Shown: positions 33,636 through 42,316, numbered from the stretch's first letter. The stretch is DNA of 50,444 bases from Defluviitaleaceae bacterium (GCA_009788055.1 WQSG01000017.1:1-50444), one strand, 5' to 3'. Translations and numbers: made by a program. The notes: generated by a model from the sequence alone, not told the origin.

Positions 33636-34205
33636 TTATGCTTGTTCGGCTTGTTCAGCTTTTTCAAGTTTTTCTTTTTCAATTTTATCTTTTTCCGCCT
33701 GTGTTTTGGGCGACATAAACATAGCCATGGTTCTTGCTTCCATTTTTGGCGGTTTTTCAACATTGCCATGTTCGGAAAGTTTTTGTACGATGTCATTAAA
33801 AATACCGTGTGCAACCTCTGTGCGCCCAAGTTCACGCCCGCGGAAACGCACCGTTATTTTAACTTTGTCGCCATCGTTTAAAAACTCTTTGGCTTTTTTA
33901 ACTTTCACGTTGATGTCGTGGGTGTCTATGTTTGGAGAAAGCCGAATCTCTTTGATGTCAACCGTGCGTTGTTTTTTTCTGGCTTCCTTTTCTTTTTTGG
34001 ATTGCTCGAACCTGAACTTGCTGTAGTCCATAATTTTACACACGGGCGGTTTTGCCGTGGGCGAAATTTTAACCAAATCCAAACGCTTTTCATCTGCCAT
34101 TCTTTGCGCATCTTTGCCGGGCACGACACCAAGCTGTGCGCCGTCCGTATCAATGAGACGTACTTCGCGGTCTCTGATTTGTTCGTTAATCATTAAATCG
34201 GTAAT
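33636..34205 (-). CDS. infC: Translation initiation factor IF-3, AUU start
   Basis: 189 residues if it starts at ATT 34205. IF-3 prevents premature subunit joining and proofreads the start codon. INEQIRDREVRLIDTDGAQLG, the linker DLVKISPTAKPPVCKIMDYSKFRFEQ and RFRGRE are family signatures. The ATG at 34193 lies 21 bases from the AAGGAGTGAG (34220-34211), too far, while ATT at 34205 lies nine bases after the GGAG. ATT starts are the known exception in infC genes and allow IF-3 to limit its own translation. The choice is inferred from spacing and family precedent. Confidence 0.95.
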   Translation of the reverse strand: MTDLMINEQIRDREVRLIDTDGAQLGVVPGKDAQRMADEKRLDLVKISPTAKPPVCKIMDYSKFRFEQSKKEKEARKKQRTVDIKEIRLSPNIDTHDINVKVKKAKEFLNDGDKVKITVRFRGRELGRTEVAHGIFNDIVQKLSEHGNVEKPPKMEARTMAMFMSPKTQAEKDKIEKEKLEKAEQAEQA

Positions 34206-34377
34206 GCCAACTCACTCCTTTTATGATAATAGACCAACGGCAACAAAAAAAGCAGACAACTAAAGCCTGCCACAACAAACCACCCTGCCTTGGGGGAAGT
34301 TCGATATACGACCCTTTAACGCGCAAAAAAACATTGCGGAACGAGGGTGAGAAGTGGCACTTCTGCTTTCGCAAAAG
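34206..34377 (-). promoter_or_regulatory. infC leader with probable attenuator
   Basis: About 170 transcribed bases before infC. From its 5' end: hairpin AGAAGTGGCACTTCT (34364-34350), an unassigned middle section, and a terminator-like hairpin GCAGGC/GTCTGC (34270-34252) followed by seven T (34251-34245), 40 bases before the start. The arrangement fits the ribosomal-protein L20-type leader known before infC in Firmicutes, but I could not fold it to confirm the antiterminator. Confidence 0.55.
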
Positions 34378-34406
34378 AGTGTAGCATTATTATTTCCGAT
34401 TGTCAA
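34378..34406 (-). promoter_or_regulatory. Strong promoter of infC-rpmI-rplT
   Basis: Minus-strand TTGACA (34406-34401), exactly 17 bases, TACACT (34383-34378). Confidence 0.8.
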
Positions 34407-34431
34407 ACATTTTTCTTTTCGCGGTTAGATG

Positions 34432-34460
34432 TTGGCATTTTGCGCAAAGTGTGCTACTAT
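34432..34460 (+). promoter_or_regulatory. Promoter of the membrane hybrid kinase
   Basis: TTGGCA (34432-34437), 17 bases, TACTAT (34455-34460), divergent from the infC promoter with only 25 bases between the two -35 boxes. Confidence 0.65.
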
Positions 34461-34497
34461 AAAAATGGATTTATATTTTTTAAGAGAGGGTCAAATT

Positions 34498-36195
34498 ATG
34501 ATTTCTTTCGTACGAAAATATATTTTAAAAAATTCAGGTGAGTACGCGCCGCAAATTTTTCTTGTATTGTGTGTGTATCTTGCCGCGTCCGCCGTTTATA
34601 CAGAGATAGTGGATGCCCGCGATATTTTACATATGCGCCTTGTGCTGACCGCCATTGTTTTGGCGTCTTTTATTATTGTCGAACGGTCTTTGATGGATAT
34701 GGAAGCAAAGGCTTTTCTTTCGCCGCTTGTTATCGGTTTGGGTATCACGGTTTGGTCGATATTCTTTGGCGATTTTTTGATTTTCACGTACACCATCGGG
34801 TGCGCGGTTATTTCGCTTACGTATTTGAATCCCAAAGCGTTGCGCAAATATATCATTACGGTGGGCGCGATACAGGTCGCATATGTTATTGTGCTTGGTA
34901 ATAATTTGCTGGGCTCGATATTTTCGTGGCAACAAAACGTGGTTGGGCTTGCCGCGTCAATCGGCATAAACTATGTAATTTGGATATTCTGCAACAACTA
35001 TTCCAAAATGCTTGGCGATTTAAGGGACGCAACAAATGACGCAAGCCAAGCGGCGGAAACAAAAGGCGCGTTTTTGTCCAACATGAGTCACGAAATACGC
35101 ACCCCGCTTAACGCAATCATAGGCATGACGGCTATCGGAAAGGTAGCAAAAACCACGGACGAAATGGTTTATGCTTTCGATAAAATAGAAGGCGCGTCTG
35201 TACAGCTTCTTAACATTGTAAACGACGTCTTGGATATGGCGGAAATTGAAGCCGGCGGCAGGCTTGAAATTTCATGTGCGGAATTTAATCTTGAAAGCAC
35301 TTTAAGCGGCGTCGCAAATATAATGATGTCAAGTATGCAGGCAAAAAAGCATAAATTTGATATATGTATAGACAAAAATATTCCGCCCATGCTGGTGGGC
35401 GACGCGCAACGGACGGCGCAAATTGTAATGAATATCTTAGGCAACGCCGTAAAATTTACCGGCGACAACGGCAAAATTCAGCTAACAGCGGTATTGTTAA
35501 GCGGCGTGCATGAAAATAGTTGCACGGTTGAAATACGCGTAGCGGATTCCGGCATAGGCATAAGCGACGCGCAAAAGGCAAGCCTTTTCGATTTGTTTTC
35601 GCAGGTGGAGTCTACGTCTTCGCGCAGATTTGGCGGGACGGGGCTTGGGTTGTCTATCTCAAAAAATATCATAGAGGAAATGGGCGGCACAATTCGTGTA
35701 GAGTCTCAGCTTGGAAAAGGCGCGACGTTTATCGTTACCCTAACCATGGCACGGGGCGTGGGCAAGAAACACGAATATATGTCGCCGCAAAAAAATGTGG
35801 ACTACAGCAAATATCATATACTTTTGGCGGAAGATATCGAAATCAACTGCGAAATTGTAATGGCGTTGTTGGAACCCACAGGCATACAAATTACCTGTGC
35901 GGAAAACGGCGCGAAAGCCGTGGAACTTTTTATGGAAAACCCGGACAAGTTCGACCTGATTTTTATGGATATACAAATGCCTGAGATGGACGGCTACAGC
36001 GCGACACGCACAATAAGAGCCGCCGACGGAATTGAGAAAGCAAGAACAATCCCAATTATCGCGCTGACGGCAAATGTTTTAAGCGAAGACGTGCAAAAAT
36101 CCTTAGATGCGGGCATGAACCGCCATCTTGGAAAACCCATTAACGTAGACGAAGTTTTAACCGCCATTGAAGACTTCCTACCTAATGCGTCCTGA
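34498..36195 (+). CDS. Membrane-bound hybrid histidine kinase (5-6 TM, HisKA-HATPase-REC)
   Basis: 565 residues. The first 185 residues form about six hydrophobic helices with no large extracellular loop, so the signal is probably sensed within the membrane. HisKA (SNMSHEIRTPLNAI, about 190-260), HATPase_c (DSGIGI and GGTGLGLSISKNI, about 300-420), and one receiver (about 435-560; FMDIQMPEMDGYSA). No Hpt domain, so it needs an external one; the orphan Hpt at 11537 is a candidate. RBS AGAGAGGG before ATG 34498. Its 3' end overlaps the convergent esterase gene by 18 bases. Confidence 0.9.
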   Translation: MISFVRKYILKNSGEYAPQIFLVLCVYLAASAVYTEIVDARDILHMRLVLTAIVLASFIIVERSLMDMEAKAFLSPLVIGLGITVWSIFFGDFLIFTYTIGCAVISLTYLNPKALRKYIITVGAIQVAYVIVLGNNLLGSIFSWQQNVVGLAASIGINYVIWIFCNNYSKMLGDLRDATNDASQAAETKGAFLSNMSHEIRTPLNAIIGMTAIGKVAKTTDEMVYAFDKIEGASVQLLNIVNDVLDMAEIEAGGRLEISCAEFNLESTLSGVANIMMSSMQAKKHKFDICIDKNIPPMLVGDAQRTAQIVMNILGNAVKFTGDNGKIQLTAVLLSGVHENSCTVEIRVADSGIGISDAQKASLFDLFSQVESTSSRRFGGTGLGLSISKNIIEEMGGTIRVESQLGKGATFIVTLTMARGVGKKHEYMSPQKNVDYSKYHILLAEDIEINCEIVMALLEPTGIQITCAENGAKAVELFMENPDKFDLIFMDIQMPEMDGYSATRTIRAADGIEKARTIPIIALTANVLSEDVQKSLDAGMNRHLGKPINVDEVLTAIEDFLPNAS

Positions 36196-38037
36196 AATGA
36201 CTTCTTCAAACGGTGACGCGGGTAGGCCGTAAGCATTGTAAATTGGAACAACGGGGCAATCTGCCCAGCCGAAACGTACTGCGCGTGGTGCGAGAGTTCC
36301 AATTGGTGCTTCAAGCGTGTTGTTTCGGACGGCGGCAACAACGCTGTGAACATTGCCGTCTTTGTACAAAATTTGCAAGGTGGGGTGTCCGCCTTTTGCC
36401 CAAAGCCCTTCGCCGTGACGGAAATGAACCACCACTTTAGTCTCGGCTTCAATGTAGTCAACCCGTTCGACAATGGGGCCGTCGGAAACTATATCTTCAC
36501 CGTAAACTAAGCGTCGTGCGTGCAGGGCAAGCCTGTCGCCAACGCTTTTTTTGTCCCACGGATGCAGGTCGTTGTATTCGCCGCAGTCTATCGCAACCGC
36601 CATCGCCGTGTTCGGCAGGTTTAGGCACTGGCGTTGCTGTTCGCGCAGAATAGCCCAGTAACCGCCGGGCGCGCCAAAACCGCCAACCAAGTGGTAACTG
36701 TGCGGGTCTATAAAATTTGCAAGCTGCGTAAAAATTATGGGAATATTGCCGAAATTTTCACGGATTATATTCACAAACTGGGTGAAAAGTGATTTGTACG
36801 AATGCGGTGACGCGGCGTTGGACTCGCCCTGATACCAGATTAGCCCTTCCACCGAATACCCAAGAAGCGGCGCAAGCATGAAATTGTAAACGCCGCACGG
36901 CCTGCTGTAGAATAACATACTTGACAAACAGGCTTCCGTTTCCGCGCCCATGCGATATTTCCATTTTCCCGTGAGAAAATCCACACGCCCGCCGTTGTAG
37001 AGTAGGGCGTATTCTTTCCCGGGGATTACCCTCGGGTTGTTGGCGTCGCCGATAATGCGCACTGATATCGTATTTTCTCCCGCGTTAAGCAAATTATTGG
37101 GAATAACGGCGCGGCATGGCGGGTACATATACGCAACATCCGTGACTTTTGTGCCGTTAATGTACACGGTTACGCTGTTTTCTATCCGCCCGAAGTCCAA
37201 CAAAAATTCGCCGTTTGTATTTTCCAGCTTGAACTTTCTGCGAAGCCACACAGAGCCGTGTTGCGGATAGCCCGTTGGGTCTAGGAGGGCGCGGGTTTCC
37301 CAATCGCTGTCGTTGTAATCGGCGGCGTGCCAGTTTTCCGCCATGCCTTTGTCGTTTTCGTTCAGCGCGGCGTGCCATTCTTGTATGATTTGTTCCCGTT
37401 CTTCCGTGGCGTTTTCGGCGTACCCAAGCGGCTTAACCTGCAACAGTTTGCCGTGGATTTCCGTATTTTCGCGGATGGCTTTTTCGGGAAGGAAGCCTTC
37501 GATTGGCGTGCCGCCCGCCGCAACGCAAACAAGCCCGATTGGCACATCGCCCAATTCCGCTTCTTCCGATAGCAAATTACGCGCAAAGAAATACGGCACG
37601 GCAAACATATCGTCCAAAAAATCGCCCGTTGCGGTGTTCCATTTGCCGTTTACGTCTTTTTTCGGGAGTTCAAAATGAAACCCTTTTTCTGCCTGAAAAA
37701 TGCGGATTCGCGGGTCGTCCTTGATGTGTTCGCCAAGGGCAAGGCGCGTTCTGCTAAGCGGCCCTTCCATATTGGATTGACCGCCGCAAAGCCAAACGCG
37801 CCCCACATACACGTCTTTTATGATTTTGTCGCCGATGGTTAAATCAAACGGGCCGCCGAAATTTTCCGACTCCAGAGTAAATTCAAACCGTCCGCTTTTG
37901 CCTGCGGTTACGGAATATTTCTGCCCCAGAAATTCGGCGTTGATTGGTTGGTTTGCTTTCGCTCTGCCCCAAATTTTCGCGCTTTTCCCAATTACCATTC
38001 CGTCACTGAAAATTGCGGGAAGTTTCACTTGGCTCAT
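36178..38037 (-). CDS. Sialate O-acetylesterase-type (SASA) esterase
   Basis: 619 residues, no signal peptide. An N-terminal beta domain (LPAIFSDGMVIGKSAKIWG), then the SGNH/SASA hydrolase: nucleophile S88 in WLCGGQSNMEG, a jelly-roll insert (about 235-330), an ...YQGESNAA segment, and the catalytic Asp-His in DLHPWDKKSVGDRLA. Family members remove O-acetyl groups from sialic acid or from xylan-type sugars. ATG 38037 overlaps the stop of the GH67 gene (ATGA), with GGAAGGA upstream. The pairing with an alpha-glucuronidase suggests it deacetylates xylan-derived oligosaccharides rather than sialic acid; that is inference. Confidence 0.85.
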   Translation of the reverse strand: MSQVKLPAIFSDGMVIGKSAKIWGRAKANQPINAEFLGQKYSVTAGKSGRFEFTLESENFGGPFDLTIGDKIIKDVYVGRVWLCGGQSNMEGPLSRTRLALGEHIKDDPRIRIFQAEKGFHFELPKKDVNGKWNTATGDFLDDMFAVPYFFARNLLSEEAELGDVPIGLVCVAAGGTPIEGFLPEKAIRENTEIHGKLLQVKPLGYAENATEEREQIIQEWHAALNENDKGMAENWHAADYNDSDWETRALLDPTGYPQHGSVWLRRKFKLENTNGEFLLDFGRIENSVTVYINGTKVTDVAYMYPPCRAVIPNNLLNAGENTISVRIIGDANNPRVIPGKEYALLYNGGRVDFLTGKWKYRMGAETEACLSSMLFYSRPCGVYNFMLAPLLGYSVEGLIWYQGESNAASPHSYKSLFTQFVNIIRENFGNIPIIFTQLANFIDPHSYHLVGGFGAPGGYWAILREQQRQCLNLPNTAMAVAIDCGEYNDLHPWDKKSVGDRLALHARRLVYGEDIVSDGPIVERVDYIEAETKVVVHFRHGEGLWAKGGHPTLQILYKDGNVHSVVAAVRNNTLEAPIGTLAPRAVRFGWADCPVVPIYNAYGLPASPFEEVISGRIR

Positions 38038-39926
38038 ACATAAACAGTCCTTCCCTTTTCGTCGGGTATTCCGCATTTCCTATAGAAATACGAATTGATT
38101 ACGTCACGCCATTCCTTCGCGTTTTCCAGTTGCATGGCTAGACGTTCGCGCACGTGCGTGTATGCTTCATCGGGGATTTTGCCCTTCAGCGACTCCCACA
38201 CGGTTATAAAATTTTCCACGCCCTCCACGCCTTCAAAATGCGTGTCGTAAATATATTGAATCATCGTGCGCCCGTCTTTTAGCTTGAAATCGTATGGCAG
38301 ACGATGAAAATACAGTAGCATTTCCTGCGGGCAGGTTTGTAAATTTTCGTACAAATCGCGCACGAAGGGCTGATACTGCGCGGTGTAGCTCGTGCCGTTT
38401 CGCGTGCGGTCTACGCCGATTGCCTTGGTATCTGCGCGGTGATACGTTCCCCATTTCATGTATTCATAACCATCAGGGCTGGGGCCGTAGTGATGATGAA
38501 TGCAAACCATCCAGCAAATGCCCAACGGCGCGTTATATTTTTCGTACACATGACGGGAATCAAGCAACATTTTTGCAATGGGTGCGTGGATTTCCGCCGC
38601 GTTGCCGAATGTAAGCGAAACCCATTCCTCTGTGACTGCCTTCGCCGTAAGCGCGGGATTATACGCCAACCGCCCAAACGCAAATAAATTTGCCTGTGCC
38701 ATCAAATGTCCGCACCAGTTTTCGTCATCGCCCGTGTTGGAAACCGCAACGATTGCTTCAATTTCCTTGCCTATTAAATCGCGGGTGGTGCGCTCCTCGT
38801 TGAAAGGCGCGTCCAAAATTTCTTCCCACTGCACCGCCCACGCGTACAAATCCTTTTGCTGGCCTGTGTATTCCTGCGCAATTTGAAATTCCAACGCCTC
38901 GCGGGTATTCTTCAACGCGCCCAAAAGCGGAGAGTTCGGCTCGCGCACTTGGAAGTCTGACGGCCCGTGCTTCACCTGCAAAATTACATTTTGGTCAAAT
39001 TTTCCGTCCAGCGGAAAAAAGGTGTCGTAGGCGGCTTTGGGGCGGTCTGTTACCGTGTCGCGCCAATCCTGCAAGCAATTGTAAATGAAACAACGCCAAT
39101 AAAGCGTTCCGCCATGGGGCTTCAACGCCTTTGCAATCACGTTCGCGCCAACGTCTTGCGTATGCCCGAAGGCGTTTGGCCCGCTTTGAAATTCCGAATC
39201 CGCCTTAACAAGAAATCCCGCAAGGTCGGGAATTTTTCCATACACTCGCGCCGCCGCCGCATTCCAGAAATCTGCCACCTTGGGGTCGGCGGGGTCGGAC
39301 GTTTTTAGACCGCCCAGCCAAACGGGGCTGTCGAAATGCACCGAAATAATCAGCCGTATGCCAAATGGGCGGAACACTTCCGCAACTTTCACAAGGTCTT
39401 TTAATCCTTCATCCGTTAGCAATTTCGCGGTTTGCAACCGCACATTAACATTGTTTACGCTAATCTCGTTGATGCCCACGCTCGCAAGCAAACGCGCATA
39501 ATCACGCAAGCGCGGCAAGTCATACCCGATTTTGCCGTCACGCCAGAAAAGCGAACCGCCCGAATATCCGCGCTCCACACTGCCGTCACCATTGTCCCAA
39601 TGGTTTAAAATTCTCTTCTCAACCGCAGGCTTTTGGCTTATGCTGATTTTTTCAGCCGCTTCCCCTCGCTTCAAAGCAAACAGCGCGGCATATGCCCCGT
39701 AAAGCAATCCGCTCTCACAGCCGCCCGAAATTTTCAAACCATCCGCGCCGCCCGCAACAGAAAACCCTTCAAGCGGCAAATTTTCATCTATATCAAATGA
39801 CGCCTTAAATTTCTCTTCCCCAAAAAAACCAACAATCCCTCTGCGAAATTCCTCTTCCGCAAAAAACTCTCCACTCTCCACTTTCAACTCTTCACTTAAC
39901 ATCCATGCTTTGTAGCCAAAACGCAT
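38034..39926 (-). CDS. aguA: GH67 alpha-glucuronidase
   Basis: 630 residues, no signal peptide. Removes (4-O-methyl)glucuronic acid from the non-reducing end of xylo-oligosaccharides. The catalytic set is visible: E245 in FLVKADSEFQ (general acid), D324 in HGPSDFQVREP and E352 in IAQEYTGQ. Spacings of 79 and 28 residues equal those of the characterised Geobacillus enzyme (E285, D364, E392). The upstream ISVNNVNVR and WRCFIYN segments also fit GH67. The N-terminal beta domain (about 1-100) is somewhat shorter than usual. The protein should be cytoplasmic, taking imported aldouronic acids. It is followed by a coupled esterase; no transporter or xylosidase is next to it. Confidence 0.92.
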   Translation of the reverse strand: MRFGYKAWMLSEELKVESGEFFAEEEFRRGIVGFFGEEKFKASFDIDENLPLEGFSVAGGADGLKISGGCESGLLYGAYAALFALKRGEAAEKISISQKPAVEKRILNHWDNGDGSVERGYSGGSLFWRDGKIGYDLPRLRDYARLLASVGINEISVNNVNVRLQTAKLLTDEGLKDLVKVAEVFRPFGIRLIISVHFDSPVWLGGLKTSDPADPKVADFWNAAAARVYGKIPDLAGFLVKADSEFQSGPNAFGHTQDVGANVIAKALKPHGGTLYWRCFIYNCLQDWRDTVTDRPKAAYDTFFPLDGKFDQNVILQVKHGPSDFQVREPNSPLLGALKNTREALEFQIAQEYTGQQKDLYAWAVQWEEILDAPFNEERTTRDLIGKEIEAIVAVSNTGDDENWCGHLMAQANLFAFGRLAYNPALTAKAVTEEWVSLTFGNAAEIHAPIAKMLLDSRHVYEKYNAPLGICWMVCIHHHYGPSPDGYEYMKWGTYHRADTKAIGVDRTRNGTSYTAQYQPFVRDLYENLQTCPQEMLLYFHRLPYDFKLKDGRTMIQYIYDTHFEGVEGVENFITVWESLKGKIPDEAYTHVRERLAMQLENAKEWRDVINSYFYRKCGIPDEKGRTVYV

Positions 39927-39949
39927 AACCTCACGCCCTTATCATATAA

Positions 39950-40055
39950 GTTCACGGGGGTTCCACCCCCGCACCCCCGCAAGGGGACAAGTCCCCTTGA
40001 CCCCTATCCCAAAACCGCGCATTTGCGCGGTTTTGACACGGAGTCCCCACGGTTT
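39950..40055 (+). repeat. Composite hairpin repeat (modules A-B-C plus partial A)
   Basis: Hairpin A (ACGGGGGTTCCACCCCCG), linker CCCCGCAAG, hairpin B with a different stem (AAGGGGAC/GTCCCCTT) but the same CTTGACCC exit, then hairpin C AAAACCGCGC/GCGCGGTTTT (40011-40034), followed by a partial inverted A (CCCCACGGT). Occupies the 145-base gap between the GH67 gene and the last gene of the Type VII-like operon; hairpin C is also a likely terminator for that operon. Confidence 0.75.
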
Positions 40056-40071
40056 TTCTATCTGTTAAAAA

Positions 40072-40362
40072 TTATTTCCCTGCCAACATCCTATCAATTT
40101 CAATAAGTTGTTGCATACAGTGGTCCATGAATTGACCGAAGCTTTCAACGGCGTCGGGTACTGTTTTTGTCAGCAAAGTGCGGTACTGTTCGTCGTAAGT
40201 ATACTGGGCTTTGTCGGAAGCTTCGCCGCGCCAGTGGTTGGGCAGGTCGTTCATAGCCGCCGATATTTTTGCGGCGGAATCGCGCATAACGGGGATTTCT
40301 GCGGAAATCCTCTTCACGCAAGCAGATGCACTGGGGAAATCCAAATAAATAGGTTTAGACAT
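40072..40362 (-). CDS. WXG100-family protein
   Basis: 96 residues, helical hairpin with the W-x-G motif as W44-R45-G46 (NHWRGEAS) at the turn, as in EsxA-like Type VII substrates. No signal peptide; secretion would be through the EssC-like ATPase of this operon. The classical C-terminal YxxxD/E signal is not obvious (end: QQLIEIDRMLAGK). RBS AAAGGAGTGG before ATG 40362. Last gene of the operon. Confidence 0.88.
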   Translation of the reverse strand: MSKPIYLDFPSASACVKRISAEIPVMRDSAAKISAAMNDLPNHWRGEASDKAQYTYDEQYRTLLTKTVPDAVESFGQFMDHCMQQLIEIDRMLAGK

Positions 40363-40416
40363 AAAACTCCACTCCTTTAAAATTTTTTTATATTAGCCCG
40401 TCAGGGGTAATAATCG
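40363..40416 (-). promoter_or_regulatory. Short spacer with weak hairpin between two WXG-type genes
   Basis: Minus strand: a small CCC-CTGA-CGGG hairpin followed by an A/T-rich tract and the RBS AAAGGAG. It could tune expression of the last WXG100 gene; evidence is weak. Confidence 0.25.
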
Positions 40417-40710
40417 CTAGATGTTCAGGCGTTGTGCGTCTTCAAATACCACGCCGTACCGTTGCGCCGCAACGCCCAGTAAATCTGAAAGCGCGTTGGT
40501 TATTTGCACATATTGCTCAACCTGTGCCGCCCAGTCTGTGTTTTGGTCGTTAAAAAACCTGCGCCCTGCGGGTGTGTTCCATTCTTGTCGCAACGCTTGC
40601 AACTGTGTAAGCAATGTGTTTTTTTCGCTTGTTAAAGTTTGCGCAATTTCGTTACATTTATTTCTTGCGGTGTGTAGCTTGTTTAAATCAAATTCCAAAA
40701 TATCATTGTG
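40417..40710 (-). CDS. WXG100-like protein
   Basis: 97 residues, two predicted helices with a turn at W45 (QEWNTPAGRRF). The third position after W is not Gly, but the W-x-x-x-A-G turn and length fit a WXG100 paralogue. ATG 40710 (AAAGGTG upstream) is preferred to an in-frame TTG at 40725 and overlaps the TPR gene's end by eight bases. It might form a heterodimer with the WXG100 protein at 40072. Confidence 0.75.
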   Translation of the reverse strand, partial: HNDILEFDLNKLHTARNKCNEIAQTLTSEKNTLLTQLQALRQEWNTPAGRRFFNDQNTDWAAQVEQYVQITNALSDLLGVAAQRYGVVFEDAQRLNI

Positions 40711-41785
40711 CATTTGCTTCAACACCTTTCAAAAAATTTTCAAGTTCCAATGCTTTTTCTGTTTCGCCAAGTTCTTTGTGCGCCAGCATCCTGTAAAAAT
40801 ATGCTTCGTAGAAATCGGGATAGCTTACGGATAATTTTCTAAGATACACGCACAGGTTTTTAAAACGGGAATCGGCTTCTTCCGCCTTGTTTTGAACCTT
40901 CAAAATATGCGGGATGTAATACATCGCCGAAATGCAAAACGCGGAATTTGATTTAGTATTTTCCAAAACCATCGCGTGTTCCAGCGCCAAATCGTAGTCT
41001 TTTTGGGACGCGTAAAGGTTCATCAATAAATATCTGGTTTGCTCGTCCACGAAATCGTCTTCGTATTTTAACGCCCACGTAAGAGCCTTTGCCGCTTCTT
41101 GTAAATTATTTTCTTCGGAATAAATTACAGCTTCTTGTGCCGCAACGTCGGACGCGATGTGACTGTAAAACTCGGAGGTTTTTACTTCGGCAATTTCATT
41201 TTTTGCCTCGTCAAATTTTTTGCAGTCCACTAAAATTCTTATCTTAACAAAATGCAGAAACACGTCATTTGTGAAACGCACCAACGCCGCTGATACAACT
41301 TCAAGTGCCTTGTCGTGGCGGTTCATGCCGCAATATATTTGCGCCTGCATACCATACGATTCTGTTGTGTTTGGAATGGCTTTTTGCAATTCTTCCAGTG
41401 TTTCCAATGCTTCGTTGGGCTTATCCATGGAAATAAACATTGCGGCTTTTTGCAGTCTAAAGTCGCTTCTAAGCGGCGCGGCCTTAATCGCTTTGGTTAG
41501 ATATTTTACGGCTTGATTGTTTTCGCCAAGGCTTTGGTAAACCCCAGCTTGATTAACAAACAGTTCAACATCCTTGAATCCGTTATCATTTGCCTTTTGG
41601 TAAAACTCGATGCATTTGTGCAAATCGCCCCTTAAAACATAGACATTGCCTATGTTGAAATATGCTTCGCCGCCTGACGGGTCAAGTTCTGCGGCTTTTT
41701 CAAATGCCGCTTGCGCCTTATCAAGTTCGTTTAGGTTTGCGTGGGCGTTGCCCAAACGCATATAGTCATCTTTACTGCTATGCAT
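40703..41785 (-). CDS. TPR-repeat protein
   Basis: 360 residues made of about nine to ten tetratricopeptide repeats (for example AQAAFEKAAELDPSGGEAYF and IEFYQKANDNGFKDVELFV). No signal peptide or membrane helix. TPR proteins act as adaptors or chaperones; in this operon it may handle the WXG100 or effector proteins, which is inference from position. ATG 41785 has GGGGAAG seven bases upstream; the start overlaps the DUF4176 gene by eight bases. Confidence 0.85.
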   Translation of the reverse strand: MHSSKDDYMRLGNAHANLNELDKAQAAFEKAAELDPSGGEAYFNIGNVYVLRGDLHKCIEFYQKANDNGFKDVELFVNQAGVYQSLGENNQAVKYLTKAIKAAPLRSDFRLQKAAMFISMDKPNEALETLEELQKAIPNTTESYGMQAQIYCGMNRHDKALEVVSAALVRFTNDVFLHFVKIRILVDCKKFDEAKNEIAEVKTSEFYSHIASDVAAQEAVIYSEENNLQEAAKALTWALKYEDDFVDEQTRYLLMNLYASQKDYDLALEHAMVLENTKSNSAFCISAMYYIPHILKVQNKAEEADSRFKNLCVYLRKLSVSYPDFYEAYFYRMLAHKELGETEKALELENFLKGVEANAQ

Positions 41786-42059
41786 CGCGCTTCCCCATTT
41801 CTTCTTTAACCGCCGCCGAAAATGCCTGATATTCAGAATCCGTGAACCCGATAAAATCTACACGTTCTACATCTGTTTTGTTAAAAAGGAAAATTTCTTC
41901 CTCGTTAATAAAACCCTCCGGGTACAAAATGCCGGTGTAGTCAAACGTATCGTCTTCATCTTTCACGGGATACCAGCCGCATATCATCAGCCGCTTTTCC
42001 GCGTTTTTTAACAGAACGATACTGCCGATTGGCAACAGGTTTCCGCCAACATGGTACAT
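41778..42059 (-). CDS. DUF4176 protein (first copy)
   Basis: 93 residues. LLPIGSIVLLKNAEKRLMICGWYPV, DYTGILYPEGF and FNKTDVERVDFIGFTDSEY are the DUF4176 pattern, a small protein family encoded almost only in Type VII secretion loci of Firmicutes; function not known. About 40% alike by eye to the neighbouring copy at 42062. Confidence 0.82.
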   Translation of the reverse strand: MYHVGGNLLPIGSIVLLKNAEKRLMICGWYPVKDEDDTFDYTGILYPEGFINEEEIFLFNKTDVERVDFIGFTDSEYQAFSAAVKEEMGKRDA

Positions 42060-42061
42060 AT

Positions 42062-42313
42062 TTAGTTACCCGCTTGCGACATGAACTCTTTATCCTCGTC
42101 GCATGAGTACCCCGTATGAATTATCTTGTCAACCTGCTCGTGGTCAAACAGGTATGTGTAGTCGTCGCTGATATTTCCCTCCGGGTATGGGCAGGCAACG
42201 TAATCAAATTCCTTGCCGGAGTTCTCGTGTATTTGCTGTCTGCCGTAAATCATTATGGCTTTTTGACCATCTTTTAGAATTACTATTGTACCAAGCGGTA
42301 AATATTCTTTCAT
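42062..42313 (-). CDS. DUF4176 protein (second copy)
   Basis: 83 residues. LPLGTIVILKDGQKAIMIYGR, DYVACPYPEGN and FDHEQVDKIIHTGY repeat the DUF4176 pattern. The gene ends two bases before its paralogue starts, so the pair probably arose by tandem duplication and is co-translated. Confidence 0.82.
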   Translation of the reverse strand: MKEYLPLGTIVILKDGQKAIMIYGRQQIHENSGKEFDYVACPYPEGNISDDYTYLFDHEQVDKIIHTGYSCDEDKEFMSQAGN

Positions 42314-42316
42314 GAT

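Noticed and set aside
9609-40055. CRISPR array formed by the recurring hairpins
   Set aside because: Copies are tens of kilobases apart, differ in stem sequence and orientation, and there are no regular spacers or cas genes.
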